NCBI GenBank assembly: GCA_934630515.1
Contig: CAKTVV010000011.1
Coordinates: 1 to 64,000, forward strand
Length of the DNA stretch: 64,000 nt
Origin: an uncultured Eubacteriales bacterium
Lineage (GTDB): Bacteria > Bacillota > Clostridia > Oscillospirales > Acutalibacteraceae
Direction: 5' to 3'
A model generated the notes under the pieces. It was not told the DNA's origin, ran no database searches, and saw nothing but the letters and a program-made list of their open reading frames with translations. Position 1 is the stretch's first letter; every line of letters starts with the position of its first letter. Of this stretch, positions 40,138 to 48,452 are shown piece after piece. A program made the position numbers and the translations under genes.

Positions 40138-41013
40138 ATGTATCAACTGAAAGAGGCGCCGCAGGCGGATGCGGCGCTGCTGTTCGTCAGCGGACAATCC
40201 AACGCCTCTGCGCATAACCAACCCCTGCCGGAGCAGGAGCGCATCACCCGGCCGCTGTCCAATGTGTGGGCGCTGGATCGGGCGGAGAACCAGAATTTCA
40301 CCTCCGACCGGGTCACCTGGAGCGGCTACACCGATGCAGGCAAAAATCTGGGCGAGACGCAGGATGGCACCGGCACCATTTCCCACTACATCGCTGCCGC
40401 ATGGCAGCAGGCGGTGGACGCCGGGGCGGCGCTGCCGGATCTGTACATCGTCCATATCTCCGTGGGCAGTCAGGGCATTCTGCGGGGAAAATGGAAGATG
40501 GATTGGCCGGCCGTGGCGGTGCCGGGCGATCATCTGGGCTGCAACATCGGCCTGTATAAGCTGGCGCTGCGCACCCTGACGATGGCGGTCGCCGACCTGA
40601 AGGCCCGGTTCGCCCATCCGGTCGCCATCGGCTGGCACTGGCTGGGCAGCGAGAGCGATACCGATTGGGGCGCCTGGGACGCCGCCGATCTCCGGCAGCA
40701 GTATGACCGGTTCTTCGACACCCAGCTGGCGGCGCTGGAGCTGCCCTGCCGGGTGTGGTTCTATAAGCTGGTATACCAATATGCCGAGCCGGTGTGCAGC
40801 GCCCCCGACACCTACCGCATGGAGGCGATCAACGCCGAATTCCGGCGGCAGATCCATCGGCTGGGAAACGCCGAGCTGGTGCCCACCGATGAAAGCCCTC
40901 TGTGGGACGCCGCCGATCCCCACCGGGGGGTCTTCTGCGCAGACGGGGTACACTACCGGCGGCAGACGCAGGCGTGGTTCGCCCGGCGGTTTCTGGAGGA
41001 GATCACCGACTGA
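40138..41013 (+). CDS. SGNH-type carbohydrate esterase-like hydrolase
   Basis: A 291-residue protein without signal peptide. LLFVSGQSNASAHNQ near the N-terminus carries the nucleophile serine of the CE6/sialate-O-acetylesterase group (GQSN). A glycine block (VHISVGSQGI) follows, and FCADGVHYRRQTQ near the end supplies the Asp and His. Enzymes of this group remove acetyl groups from plant or host glycans; being cytoplasmic, it probably acts on imported oligosaccharides. GAGGAGG precedes the ATG at 40138, about 40 bases after the DUF5662 stop. Confidence 0.7.
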   Translation: MYQLKEAPQADAALLFVSGQSNASAHNQPLPEQERITRPLSNVWALDRAENQNFTSDRVTWSGYTDAGKNLGETQDGTGTISHYIAAAWQQAVDAGAALPDLYIVHISVGSQGILRGKWKMDWPAVAVPGDHLGCNIGLYKLALRTLTMAVADLKARFAHPVAIGWHWLGSESDTDWGAWDAADLRQQYDRFFDTQLAALELPCRVWFYKLVYQYAEPVCSAPDTYRMEAINAEFRRQIHRLGNAELVPTDESPLWDAADPHRGVFCADGVHYRRQTQAWFARRFLEEITD

Positions 41014-41145
41014 GCGGGGCGGCATTTTTCCGTGCCGCCGGCTCGTTCCGTGCGCCCCTTTCCCCCGCCTGCCCGCTGCGACATTTTTCGGCGTCTGCCC
41101 GTTCCTCCGCAGCGCTGCGCAGGGCAAATTTTGCGGCGGCAGCTC

Positions 41146-41173
41146 TTGACAAGCCAAAATGGCATGGTATAAT
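41146..41173 (+). promoter_or_regulatory. Promoter of greA-lysS
   Basis: TTGACA (41146-41151) and TATAAT (41168-41173) with a 16-bp spacer, 47 bp upstream of greA. Confidence 0.85.
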
Positions 41174-41220
41174 AGATTGGATAAATTGTGGGTTCGTCCC
41201 ACCGCAAAGGGGTATGCTGC

Positions 41221-41691
41221 ATGAAAGAAATCGTTATGACCAGTGCCGGTCTGAAGAAATTACAGGATGAGCTGGAGCATCTCAAGACCGTCGAGCGGAA
41301 AGAGGTTGCCGAGAAGATCAAGGTGGCGCTGTCCTTCGGCGATCTGTCGGAAAACAGCGAATACGAAGAAGCCAAAAACGATCAGGCGCTGCTGGAGAGC
41401 CGCATTAGTTCCATTGAGGCGCAGCTGAAAAACGTGCGGGTGCTGGACGAATCGGAGATGAACAGCGAGAACGTGCACGTGGGCTCCACGGTGCGGATTG
41501 CCAACGATCAGGGCAAGGAGTTCACCTATGTGATCGCCGGTGCGACAGAGGCGGATCCCTTTAACGGGAAGATCTCCGACGAGTCCCCGGTGGGCAAGGC
41601 GATCCTGGGGCTGAAGGTCGGTGAAAAGGGCGAGGCTACCCTCCCCAACGGCACCGTCGTGCTGTATACCGTGCTGGAGATCTCCAAATAA
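41221..41691 (+). CDS. greA: Transcription elongation factor GreA
   Basis: A 156-residue full-length GreA. The N-terminal coiled coil (about 8-75, with the acidic tip DLSENSEYEEAKNDQ) reaches into the RNA polymerase channel to stimulate cleavage of backtracked RNA. The C-terminal FKBP-like domain (about 82-156) ends GTVVLYTVLEISK. AAAGGGGT precedes the ATG. lysS follows after 77 bases without a visible terminator, a greA-lysS order common in Firmicutes. Confidence 0.95.
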   Translation: MKEIVMTSAGLKKLQDELEHLKTVERKEVAEKIKVALSFGDLSENSEYEEAKNDQALLESRISSIEAQLKNVRVLDESEMNSENVHVGSTVRIANDQGKEFTYVIAGATEADPFNGKISDESPVGKAILGLKVGEKGEATLPNGTVVLYTVLEISK

Positions 41692-41768
41692 ACCATCGAA
41701 CCCGGAGCGGACGGCGGCATCCCGCCGCCCGCTCTTTAAGTTTATGTGAGTATAAGGAAGTGTGCAAT

Positions 41769-43805
41769 ATGAGTCAGGAGACCCGTCCTCAGGGGAATGA
41801 GCCCGCCGAGGAGATGACCGAGCAGCAGCGCCATGAGCAGTTTCAGGTGCGGCTGGACAAGCTGAAGGCCCTGTGCGACGCCGGACAGGACCCGTTTACC
41901 ATCACCCGGTTTGACGTGACCGATACGCTCCGGGATGCCCGGGCTGCCTATGAGCAGCAGGAGGCAGCGTATATTGCCGCCCACGGGCAGCCCGAGGAGG
42001 GCGCCGCCGTGGAGCTGCCCGAGAAGCTGACGGTGACGGTGGCGGGGCGGATGATGAGCCGCCGGATCATGGGTAAGGCCAGCTTTGTGGATCTGCAGGA
42101 TGGCAGCGGTCGGATGCAGCTGTATGTGAGCCGCAGCGATGTGGGCGAGGAATCCTATGCCGCCTTTAAGAAATGGGACATCGGCGATATTGTCGGGCTG
42201 TCGGGCTTTGTATTCCGCACCCGGATGGGCGAGGTCTCCATCCACGCCACCTCTATCACGCTGCTGAGCAAGTCGCTGCTGCCCCTGCCGGAGAAATACC
42301 ACGGGCTTCGGGATACCGACACCCGGTATCGGCAGCGGTATCTGGATCTGATCGTGAATCCGGAGGTGCGGGATACCTTTGTCAAGCGCTCCCGCATCAT
42401 CAGCGCCATCCGGCGCCATCTGGACGAGCAGGGCTTCATGGAGGTGGAGACCCCCATGCTGGTCGCCAACGCCGGCGGCGCCGCCGCCCGTCCCTTTGAG
42501 ACCCACTTCAATGCGCTGGATGAGGATTTCAAGCTGCGCATTTCGCTGGAGCTGTACCTCAAGCGGCTGATCGTGGGTGGCTTCCCCAAGGTGTACGAGA
42601 TCGGTCGGGTATTCCGCAATGAGGGACTGGACACCCGTCACAACCCGGAATTCACCCTGATGGAGCTGTATCAGGCATACACCGATTATCACGGCATGAT
42701 GGATCTGACCGAGGATCTGTACCGCCATGTGGCGCAGACGGTGCTGGGCACCACCACGCTGGTGTATAATGGCGTCGAGATGGATCTGGGCAAGCCCTTT
42801 GCCCGCCTCACCATGGTGGACGCCGTCAAGCAGTATGCCGGGGTGGATTTCGATACCATCGCCACACTGGAGGAGGCCCGTGCCGTCGCCCGGGAGCATC
42901 ATATTGCATTTGAAGAGCGCCATAAAAAGGGCGATATCCTCAACCTGTTCTTTGAGGAATATGTGGAGTCGCATCTGATCCAGCCCACCTTCATCATGGA
43001 TCACCCGGTGGAGATCTCGCCGCTGACCAAGCGCAAGCCGGACAAGCCGGATTATGTGGAGCGGTTTGAATTCTTCATGAACGGCTGGGAGATGGCGAAC
43101 GCCTATTCCGAGCTGAACGATCCCATCGACCAGCGCAAGCGCTTTAAGGCGCAGGAGGAGCAGCTGGCGCAGGGGGACGAGGAAGCCAACACTACCGATG
43201 AGGACTTCCTCTGCGCTCTGGAATACGGTATGCCCCCCACAGGCGGCATTGGCTTCGGCATCGACCGGATGTGTATGCTGATGACCGATTCCGCCGCTAT
43301 CCGGGATGTGCTGCTGTTCCCGACAATGAAGCCGCTGGACGCATCCAAGACGGAGAAAAAGCCCGAGGAAGTCGCCATCATCGGCGGTGCCAAGGGAACG
43401 GTCGAGATCGAGGTCAAGGATGAGCCGATCGACTTTTCCAAGGTACAGATCGAGCCGCTGTTTCAGGATCAGGTGGATTTTGACACCTTCTCCAAGTCGG
43501 ATTTCCGGGCGGTCAAGGTTCTCGAATGCGAGGCAGTACCCAAGTCCAAGAAGCTTCTAAAGTTCACTTTGGATGACGGTTCTGACGAGAAAAGGACGAT
43601 TTTGAGCGGTATTCACGCTTATTATGAGCCGGAGGAGCTGGTGGGTAAGACCTGCATTGCAATCACCAATCTGCCTCCGAGAGCGATGATGGGCATCGAC
43701 TCCTGCGGGATGTTGATCTCCGCTGTGCATCACGAAAACGGCGAAGAAAAGTTGCATTTGCTGATGGTCGATCCTCACATTCCGGCAGGCGCAAAGCTCT
43801 ATTGA
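41769..43805 (+). CDS. lysS: Class II lysyl-tRNA synthetase with C-terminal tRNA-binding domain
   Basis: A 678-residue LysRS, about 170 residues longer than usual. The OB-fold anticodon-binding domain (about 65-170) is followed by the class II catalytic core with motif 1 (GFMEVETPML), motif 2 (FRNEGLDTRHNPEFTLMELY) and motif 3 (GGIGFGIDRMCML). An acidic linker then leads to a tRNA_bind/EMAPII-like domain (about 575-678, DFRAVKVLECEAVPKSKKLL and MLISAVHHENGEE) like that at the end of many MetRS proteins. AAGGAAG sets the start at 41769. The last ~260 bases use noticeably more A/T-ending codons than the rest, just before an element scar. Confidence 0.93.
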   Translation: MSQETRPQGNEPAEEMTEQQRHEQFQVRLDKLKALCDAGQDPFTITRFDVTDTLRDARAAYEQQEAAYIAAHGQPEEGAAVELPEKLTVTVAGRMMSRRIMGKASFVDLQDGSGRMQLYVSRSDVGEESYAAFKKWDIGDIVGLSGFVFRTRMGEVSIHATSITLLSKSLLPLPEKYHGLRDTDTRYRQRYLDLIVNPEVRDTFVKRSRIISAIRRHLDEQGFMEVETPMLVANAGGAAARPFETHFNALDEDFKLRISLELYLKRLIVGGFPKVYEIGRVFRNEGLDTRHNPEFTLMELYQAYTDYHGMMDLTEDLYRHVAQTVLGTTTLVYNGVEMDLGKPFARLTMVDAVKQYAGVDFDTIATLEEARAVAREHHIAFEERHKKGDILNLFFEEYVESHLIQPTFIMDHPVEISPLTKRKPDKPDYVERFEFFMNGWEMANAYSELNDPIDQRKRFKAQEEQLAQGDEEANTTDEDFLCALEYGMPPTGGIGFGIDRMCMLMTDSAAIRDVLLFPTMKPLDASKTEKKPEEVAIIGGAKGTVEIEVKDEPIDFSKVQIEPLFQDQVDFDTFSKSDFRAVKVLECEAVPKSKKLLKFTLDDGSDEKRTILSGIHAYYEPEELVGKTCIAITNLPPRAMMGIDSCGMLISAVHHENGEEKLHLLMVDPHIPAGAKLY

Positions 43806-43825
43806 TCGTCCCAAAATTGTCGGTG

Positions 43826-43924
43826 CTTACGCCACAACTTACGCCAATTTACTCCGAGCTTACGCCAAAAATGCGTTTGGAAGTTTGCGGTCACAGATAA
43901 GTTCCGATCGCATACGATAAGTTC
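43826..43924. repeat. Short direct repeats after lysS, possible attachment-site arms
   Basis: CTTACGCCA occurs three times (43826-43834, 43838-43846, 43859-43867) and GATAAGTTC twice (43896-43904, 43916-43924). Such spaced repeats resemble the arm-type binding sites of tyrosine recombinases next to an att core. No integrase gene is visible nearby. Confidence 0.5.
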
Positions 43925-43933
43925 ATATGATTT

Positions 43934-43965
43934 AAGCCCGCTGATTTCGGTCAGCGGGCTTTTTC
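43934..43965 (+). terminator. Terminator downstream of lysS
   Basis: An 11-bp stem (43934-43944 with 43951-43961) with a 6-base loop, followed by TTTTCT. Confidence 0.9.
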
Positions 43966-44054
43966 TATGTAGGCTGATGACTCTTTTTCATTTTGTTAGT
44001 CCTATAATTGCATCTCTTTAGTTGATTGGACAAATTTTTTGTGCTATTATGTAA

Positions 44055-44249
44055 TTGATCCGTCAAGAAACGCACATTTACCGCAAGGGAATCACTATCG
44101 GCATCATAAGCTTTGGAAAAGCGGGATCGACAAAAAGGCGAAAAGAATTGGCAGAGCTTTTGGCTGCACTCCCGACGAAATACCGGAATTTTATGATGAA
44201 TAAAACGCAATTGCTCGGTGCTGTTCACCAATATGCGATCCGAGCATAA
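44055..44249 (+). CDS. Unrecognised coding relic
   Basis: A frame of up to 64 residues opening at a TTG without ribosome binding site. It reads IYRKGITIGIISFGKAGSTK...ELAELLAALPTKYRNFMMNK and looks like genuine protein-coding sequence. A start could be missing. It lies in the AT-richer strip between lysS and the TetR gene. No family was recognised; probably the remains of an element gene. Confidence 0.3.
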   Translation: MIRQETHIYRKGITIGIISFGKAGSTKRRKELAELLAALPTKYRNFMMNKTQLLGAVHQYAIRA

Positions 44250-44291
44250 GGGCAACAGTTTACAAAAGCGTCGGTATGCTGTTTGTTATCC

Positions 44292-44522
44292 ATGTCCAAC
44301 TATATGGAGCTTGAATTCTACGATAAGGAACTGACCGGATCGAAAAGAACACTTATTACACTCAGTCATTTTCTGAAAGGCGAAATCAATCTGGCACTGT
44401 TTGCCCGTGCTTATCATCAGATCATCATGGACGGGTATGCAGAAAACAGTATGCCGCTTGATCATCCGGAGTCCGATCTGCTTCTGGCGGGCTTATCCAA
44501 GCCGGATCATAGCAAGCCATAG
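44292..44522 (+). CDS. Unrecognised small ORF, probable relic
   Basis: A 76-residue frame from ATG 44292: MSNYMELEFYDKELTGSKRT, then a helical stretch (FLKGEINLALFARAYHQIIM) and an acidic turn (PLDHPESDLLLAGL). No ribosome binding site is evident. Coding-like but not recognised. It stands in the scar region between lysS and the export island and may be the truncated end of a longer element gene. Confidence 0.3.
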   Translation: MSNYMELEFYDKELTGSKRTLITLSHFLKGEINLALFARAYHQIIMDGYAENSMPLDHPESDLLLAGLSKPDHSKP

Positions 44523-44645
44523 CTTGCTGATTCCCGATGATCCCGGGCTTCTGTCCGAATCCCGATAAAGCCGCCGGAGCCTGACAAGAAGGTCTCTGCC
44601 CCAGCCGAGGCTGCTCCGGCTGCACCTGTCGCTGATGACCGGTAA
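44523..44645 (+). pseudogene. C-terminal coding fragment
   Basis: One frame reads PPEPDKKVSAPAEAAPAAP and then VADDR before a TAA at 44643-44645, followed within 20 bases by a terminator. It looks like the Ala/Pro-rich end of a lost gene; no start is present. Confidence 0.35.
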
Positions 44646-44663
44646 GCACTTCCCCGTCCGATT

Positions 44664-44705
44664 GCCCCATGAGAAAGGAAAAATTCCTTTCTCATGGGGC
44701 TTTTT
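44664..44705 (+). terminator. Rho-independent terminator
   Basis: A perfect 17-bp stem (44664-44680 with 44684-44700) with a 3-base loop, then TTTTT. It closes the relic region before the export island. Confidence 0.92.
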
Positions 44706-44746
44706 ACATCCACGCCGGAGAAGCTCCATCATTTTCGCTTGGGCTC

Positions 44747-44775
44747 TTGACAGCGGCATATTCCCGCAGTATAAT
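44747..44775 (+). promoter_or_regulatory. Promoter of the TetR gene
   Basis: TTGACA (44747-44752) and TATAAT (44770-44775) with a 17-bp spacer: a consensus promoter. Confidence 0.92.
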
Positions 44776-44787
44776 AAAACAAGCGAT

Positions 44788-44805
44788 GTAAAACAAACGT
44801 TTTAC
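44788..44805. promoter_or_regulatory. Probable TetR-type operator
   Basis: A perfect inverted repeat GTAAAAC-AAAC-GTTTTAC lies 12 bp after the -10 box, at the transcription start, and 19 bp before the TetR start codon. Position fits autorepression. Confidence 0.7.
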
Positions 44806-44824
44806 GATTGATCGGAGGGATTCT

Positions 44825-45502
44825 GTGCCGCCAAAACCGAAATTCACCCCCGAGGAGGTCACCGCTGCAGCGCTGGCGCTGGCCCGGGAGCAGGGGATCG
44901 AAAAGCTCACCGCCCGGGATCTGGGGCTGCGTCTGGGCAGCTCCACCCGCCCCATCTTCACCGCCTTCGCCTCGATGGACGAGGTGCGGGAATCCGTGCG
45001 CCAACAGGCGCAGGCTCTGTTTGACCGCTATATGCAGGTGGCGGAGCAGTATACCCCCACCTACAAGATGCGGGGGATGCAGTGGGTACGTTTTGCCCGG
45101 GAGGAGCCGCAGCTGTTCCGGCTGCTGTTCATGCAGCGGTCGGGTATGAATATGGATCTCAACGAGGCGGTCCAATATGTGATGTTCGGCAAGGAAAACG
45201 ATCTGGCGATCATCACCCGGGATTACCACGCCACACCGGAGCAGGCAGAGCAGCTGTTCACACAGATGTGGATCTACACCTACGGTCTGTGCGTGCTGAT
45301 CGCCTCCGGCGTATGCGATTTCACTCAGGAGGAGATCGCCCGGCGGCTGGGAGAGACCTTCCAGGGGGCTGTGTATGTGATCCGCTCCTGCCCGGCAGCC
45401 GCGACCGATATCCAGCCGGTGCCGGCAGACACCGAGGCGAGCCGTACGCTCACCGAGCAGCACCCGGATCTGCAAAAACAGCCGGATGCAACCGCCGGTT
45501 GA
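44825..45502 (+). CDS. TetR-family transcriptional regulator
   Basis: A 225-residue regulator. The N-terminal helix-turn-helix (about 8-55, GIEKLTARDLGLRLGSSTRP) is followed by a helical ligand-binding domain with hydrophobic and aromatic residues. The start is GTG 44825 after GGAGGG. The C-terminal ~30 residues are polar and probably disordered. It is the first gene of the export island; a promoter with an inverted repeat lies directly before it. By family it would repress the island until a toxic compound binds. Confidence 0.85.
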   Translation: MPPKPKFTPEEVTAAALALAREQGIEKLTARDLGLRLGSSTRPIFTAFASMDEVRESVRQQAQALFDRYMQVAEQYTPTYKMRGMQWVRFAREEPQLFRLLFMQRSGMNMDLNEAVQYVMFGKENDLAIITRDYHATPEQAEQLFTQMWIYTYGLCVLIASGVCDFTQEEIARRLGETFQGAVYVIRSCPAAATDIQPVPADTEASRTLTEQHPDLQKQPDATAG

Positions 45503-45598
45503 CGCATTGTCTGCCCGGCTTTCTTGCCTGCAACCGGGAAAAACCGTATCCTCAGGGCAGAGGGCGCCGGACGCCCCGCAACAAGGAGGAAATACCCC

Positions 45599-46588
45599 AT
45601 GATCTTTGCCGACAAGCTGATATCCCTGCGCAAACGGGCGGGCTGGTCCCAGGAGGAATTAGCCAACCAGCTGAACGTCACCCGTCAATCCGTTTCCAAA
45701 TGGGAGGGAGCGCAATCCATCCCCGATCTGGATAAGATCGTCCAGCTGAGCCGCCTGTTCGGTGTCACCACCGACTATCTGCTCAAGGACGAGCTGGAGG
45801 AGCCGGAGAACGCCCCCGAGGACACGACCCCTGCCCTGCGGCGGGTCTCGCTGGAGGAGGCGGCCGCCTATCTTGCCTGCCGCCGTGCGGTGGCGCCGCA
45901 GATGGCGCTGGCGACCCTGCTGTGCATCCTGTCTCCGACGCCGCTGCTTGCGCTGGCGGCGCTGAGCGAGATCCCCGCCGTGCCGGTATCGGAGCGCACC
46001 GCCGTCAGCATCGGTATGTGCCTGCTGCTGCTTCTGGTGGCGGCGGGGGTGGCGCTGTTCCTCTCTGTCAGCAACCGCAGCCGGGACTTTGCTTTTCTGG
46101 ACAAGGCGCCGTTTGAGACGGAATACGGCGTCGCCGGGATGGTGCAGGAGCGGCAAAAGCAGTTCGCCCCCACCGCCGCCCGCCTGTATACCGTCGGCAC
46201 GGTGCTGTGCATTCTGGCGGCGGTGCCCCTGTTCCTGTCCGCCGGTCTGGCGACCAGCGATCTGGTCGGCGTGCTCGCCTTCGTCCTGCTGCTGCTGTTG
46301 GTCGGGCTGGGCTGTATGGCGTTCGTCTATGCCGGCACCGTAAACGGCGCCATGAGCCGTCTGCTGGAGGAGGGCGCCAACGACGGCTCCCGCAAGCGGC
46401 AGAATGCCATCCGGGGCACGGTCAGCACGGTATACTGGCTGGCGGTAACGGCGGTGTTTCTGCTGTACACCTTTGGTCCCAACGGCAACGGGCATCCCCA
46501 ATACAGCTGGTTCATCTGGGTCATCGGCGGGGTGCTGTATGCCGCCGTGATGGCGGTAGTCAGTCTGCTGACCCGCCCGAAAAAGTAA
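45599..46588 (+). CDS. XRE-family regulator with polytopic membrane domain
   Basis: A 329-residue protein. A Cro/CI-type helix-turn-helix (about 5-60, WSQEELANQLNVTRQSVSKW) and a short linker are followed by about five to six membrane segments (about 108-128, 140-160, 200-222, 228-252, 285-303, 308-327). Combined DNA-binding and membrane proteins of this type occur beside ABC exporters in Clostridia and may sense membrane stress directly. AAGGAGG precedes the ATG. The ABC ATPase gene follows 17 bases later, so they share an mRNA. Confidence 0.8.
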   Translation: MIFADKLISLRKRAGWSQEELANQLNVTRQSVSKWEGAQSIPDLDKIVQLSRLFGVTTDYLLKDELEEPENAPEDTTPALRRVSLEEAAAYLACRRAVAPQMALATLLCILSPTPLLALAALSEIPAVPVSERTAVSIGMCLLLLLVAAGVALFLSVSNRSRDFAFLDKAPFETEYGVAGMVQERQKQFAPTAARLYTVGTVLCILAAVPLFLSAGLATSDLVGVLAFVLLLLLVGLGCMAFVYAGTVNGAMSRLLEEGANDGSRKRQNAIRGTVSTVYWLAVTAVFLLYTFGPNGNGHPQYSWFIWVIGGVLYAAVMAVVSLLTRPKK

Positions 46589-46605
46589 GTGCAAGGAGGA
46601 TTTTC

Positions 46606-47514
46606 ATGGAATCCATCATTCAGATCGCCCATCTGAACAAATCGTTCGGAGAGGTAAAGGCGGTGCAGGATCTGTCCTTTCAGGTCAAGCACGGCGAGCT
46701 GTTCGCCTTTTTAGGGGTCAACGGCGCCGGCAAATCCACCACCATTTCCATTTTGTGCGGCCAGCTGCGGGCGGACAGCGGCACCGTCACCGTCTGCGGA
46801 CATTCCGTGACGGAGGAGCCGGACGCCATCGCCGCCCGGCTGGGAGTGGTCTTTCAGGGCTCGGTGCTGGATCAGCCCCTGTCGGTGCGAGATAACCTGC
46901 GCAGCCGGGCGGCGCTGTACGGCATCACCGGGTCGGCGTTTGAAGCCCGGCTGCAGGAGCTGGCACAGCTGCTGGACTTCGGCGATCTGCTGCACCGCAC
47001 CGTGGGCAAGCTGTCCGGCGGACAGCGACGGCGCATCGACGTGGCCCGGGCGCTGCTGCATAAGCCGGAGATCCTCATTCTGGACGAACCCACCACCGGG
47101 CTGGATCCCCAGACCCGCAAGCAGCTGTGGGATGTGATCGCCGCCCTGCGCCGGGAGGAGGGGATGACCGTATTCCTCACCACCCACTATATGGAGGAGG
47201 CAGCCGATGCGGAGTATGTCGTCATTCTGGACAGCGGACGCATTGCCGCCGAGGGGACCCCGCTGTATCTGAAAAACACCTATACCGGCGACTTCATCAC
47301 GCTCTACGGCGCCGATGCAGCCGCCGTCGAGGCGCTGGGGCTGCCCACCGAGACGCTGCGGGGCGCTCTGCGGGTGAACGTGCCGGATACCGCCGCTGCC
47401 ACCCGGCTGATCGTGGCGCACCCGGAGCTGTTCACCGACTATGAGATCACCAAAGGCAAAATGGACGATGTGTTTTTAGCGGTCACCGGCAAAAAGCTGC
47501 CGGTGAAGGGCTGA
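46606..47514 (+). CDS. ABC exporter ATPase (DrrA-like)
   Basis: A 303-residue ATP-binding subunit. Walker A (GVNGAGKSTT) lies at about 37-46, the signature LSGGQRRRIDVAR at about 136, and Walker B ILILDEPTTGLD at about 155-166, with an H-loop histidine in TTHYMEEA. A ~75-residue C-terminal extension (about 228-303) resembles DrrA-type drug-export ATPases. It energises the ABC-2 permease encoded 12 bases downstream. Substrate is unknown; drug or lipid-linked compounds are usual for this class. Confidence 0.88.
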   Translation: MESIIQIAHLNKSFGEVKAVQDLSFQVKHGELFAFLGVNGAGKSTTISILCGQLRADSGTVTVCGHSVTEEPDAIAARLGVVFQGSVLDQPLSVRDNLRSRAALYGITGSAFEARLQELAQLLDFGDLLHRTVGKLSGGQRRRIDVARALLHKPEILILDEPTTGLDPQTRKQLWDVIAALRREEGMTVFLTTHYMEEAADAEYVVILDSGRIAAEGTPLYLKNTYTGDFITLYGADAAAVEALGLPTETLRGALRVNVPDTAAATRLIVAHPELFTDYEITKGKMDDVFLAVTGKKLPVKG

Positions 47515-47526
47515 GGAGGTGCCGTC

Positions 47527-48426
47527 GTGAGACAGTTAAACCATATGATCCGCCGCAATATGCAGTTGTTTTTTAAGGATAAGGGGATGTTTTTCTGCTC
47601 CCTCATCACACCGGTGATCCTGCTGGTGCTGTACGCCACTTTTTTAGCTAAGGTATACCGGGACAGCTTCGCCGGGGCGCTGCCCGCAGGATTCACCATT
47701 GACCCGGCGCTCATCGATGCCACCGTGGGCGGGCAGCTCATTTCCTCCCTGCTGGCGGTGAGCTGCGTGACGGTCGCCTTTTGCTCCAATCTGCTGATGG
47801 TGCAGGATAAGGTCACCGGCGCCATCCGGGATCTGACCGTCTCGCCCCTGCGCCATTCCACGCTGGCGCTGTCCTATTACATCGCCTCGGCGCTGTCCAC
47901 CCTGCTCATCAGTCTGGCGGCGCTGGGGGTCAGCCTTCTGTATCTGTGGAAAATGGGCTGGTATATGTCCGGCACAGACGTGCTGGCGATGCTGCTGGAT
48001 GTGGTGCTGCTGACCCTGTTCGGGGTGGCGCTGTCCTCCTGCATCAACTTCCCGCTGAAAACCAACGGACAATCCTCGGCGGTGGGTACCATCGTCAGCG
48101 CCGGCTACGGGTTCATCTGCGGAGCGTATATGCCCATCTCCAACTTTTCCACCGGGCTGCAGCGGGTGCTGTCCTTTCTGCCCGGCACCTATGGCACCAG
48201 CCTGCTGCACAACCATGCGCTGCGGGGGGTATTCCGGGAGATGGAGCGCATCGGCTTTCCCGCCGAGGTAGTGGACGGTATCCGCAGCTCCATCGACTGC
48301 AGCCCCCTCTTCTTCGACCACGAGGTATCCATCGGCGCCATGTATGCCATTCTGGGCGGCGCCACCGGGCTGTGCGTCGCCCTGTATGTGCTGCTCAATG
48401 TCCGCCGTACCGCTGCCAAGCAGTAA
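47527..48426 (+). CDS. ABC-2 type permease
   Basis: A 299-residue integral membrane protein with six predicted helices (about 22-42, 75-97, 112-135, 148-168, 180-200, 270-290) and the ABC-2 signature around GFICGAYMPISNF. It starts at GTG 47527 after GGAGG and partners the preceding ATPase as an export pair. A further ATPase gene follows 26 bases later. Confidence 0.82.
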   Translation: MRQLNHMIRRNMQLFFKDKGMFFCSLITPVILLVLYATFLAKVYRDSFAGALPAGFTIDPALIDATVGGQLISSLLAVSCVTVAFCSNLLMVQDKVTGAIRDLTVSPLRHSTLALSYYIASALSTLLISLAALGVSLLYLWKMGWYMSGTDVLAMLLDVVLLTLFGVALSSCINFPLKTNGQSSAVGTIVSAGYGFICGAYMPISNFSTGLQRVLSFLPGTYGTSLLHNHALRGVFREMERIGFPAEVVDGIRSSIDCSPLFFDHEVSIGAMYAILGGATGLCVALYVLLNVRRTAAKQ

Positions 48427-48452
48427 TCCGTTCATAATAAGGAGAAATGAAT

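Noticed and set aside
41692..41768. T-box or other riboswitch before lysS
   Set aside because: The greA-lysS gap is only 77 bases, with no specifier-stem, T-box sequence or antiterminator structure.
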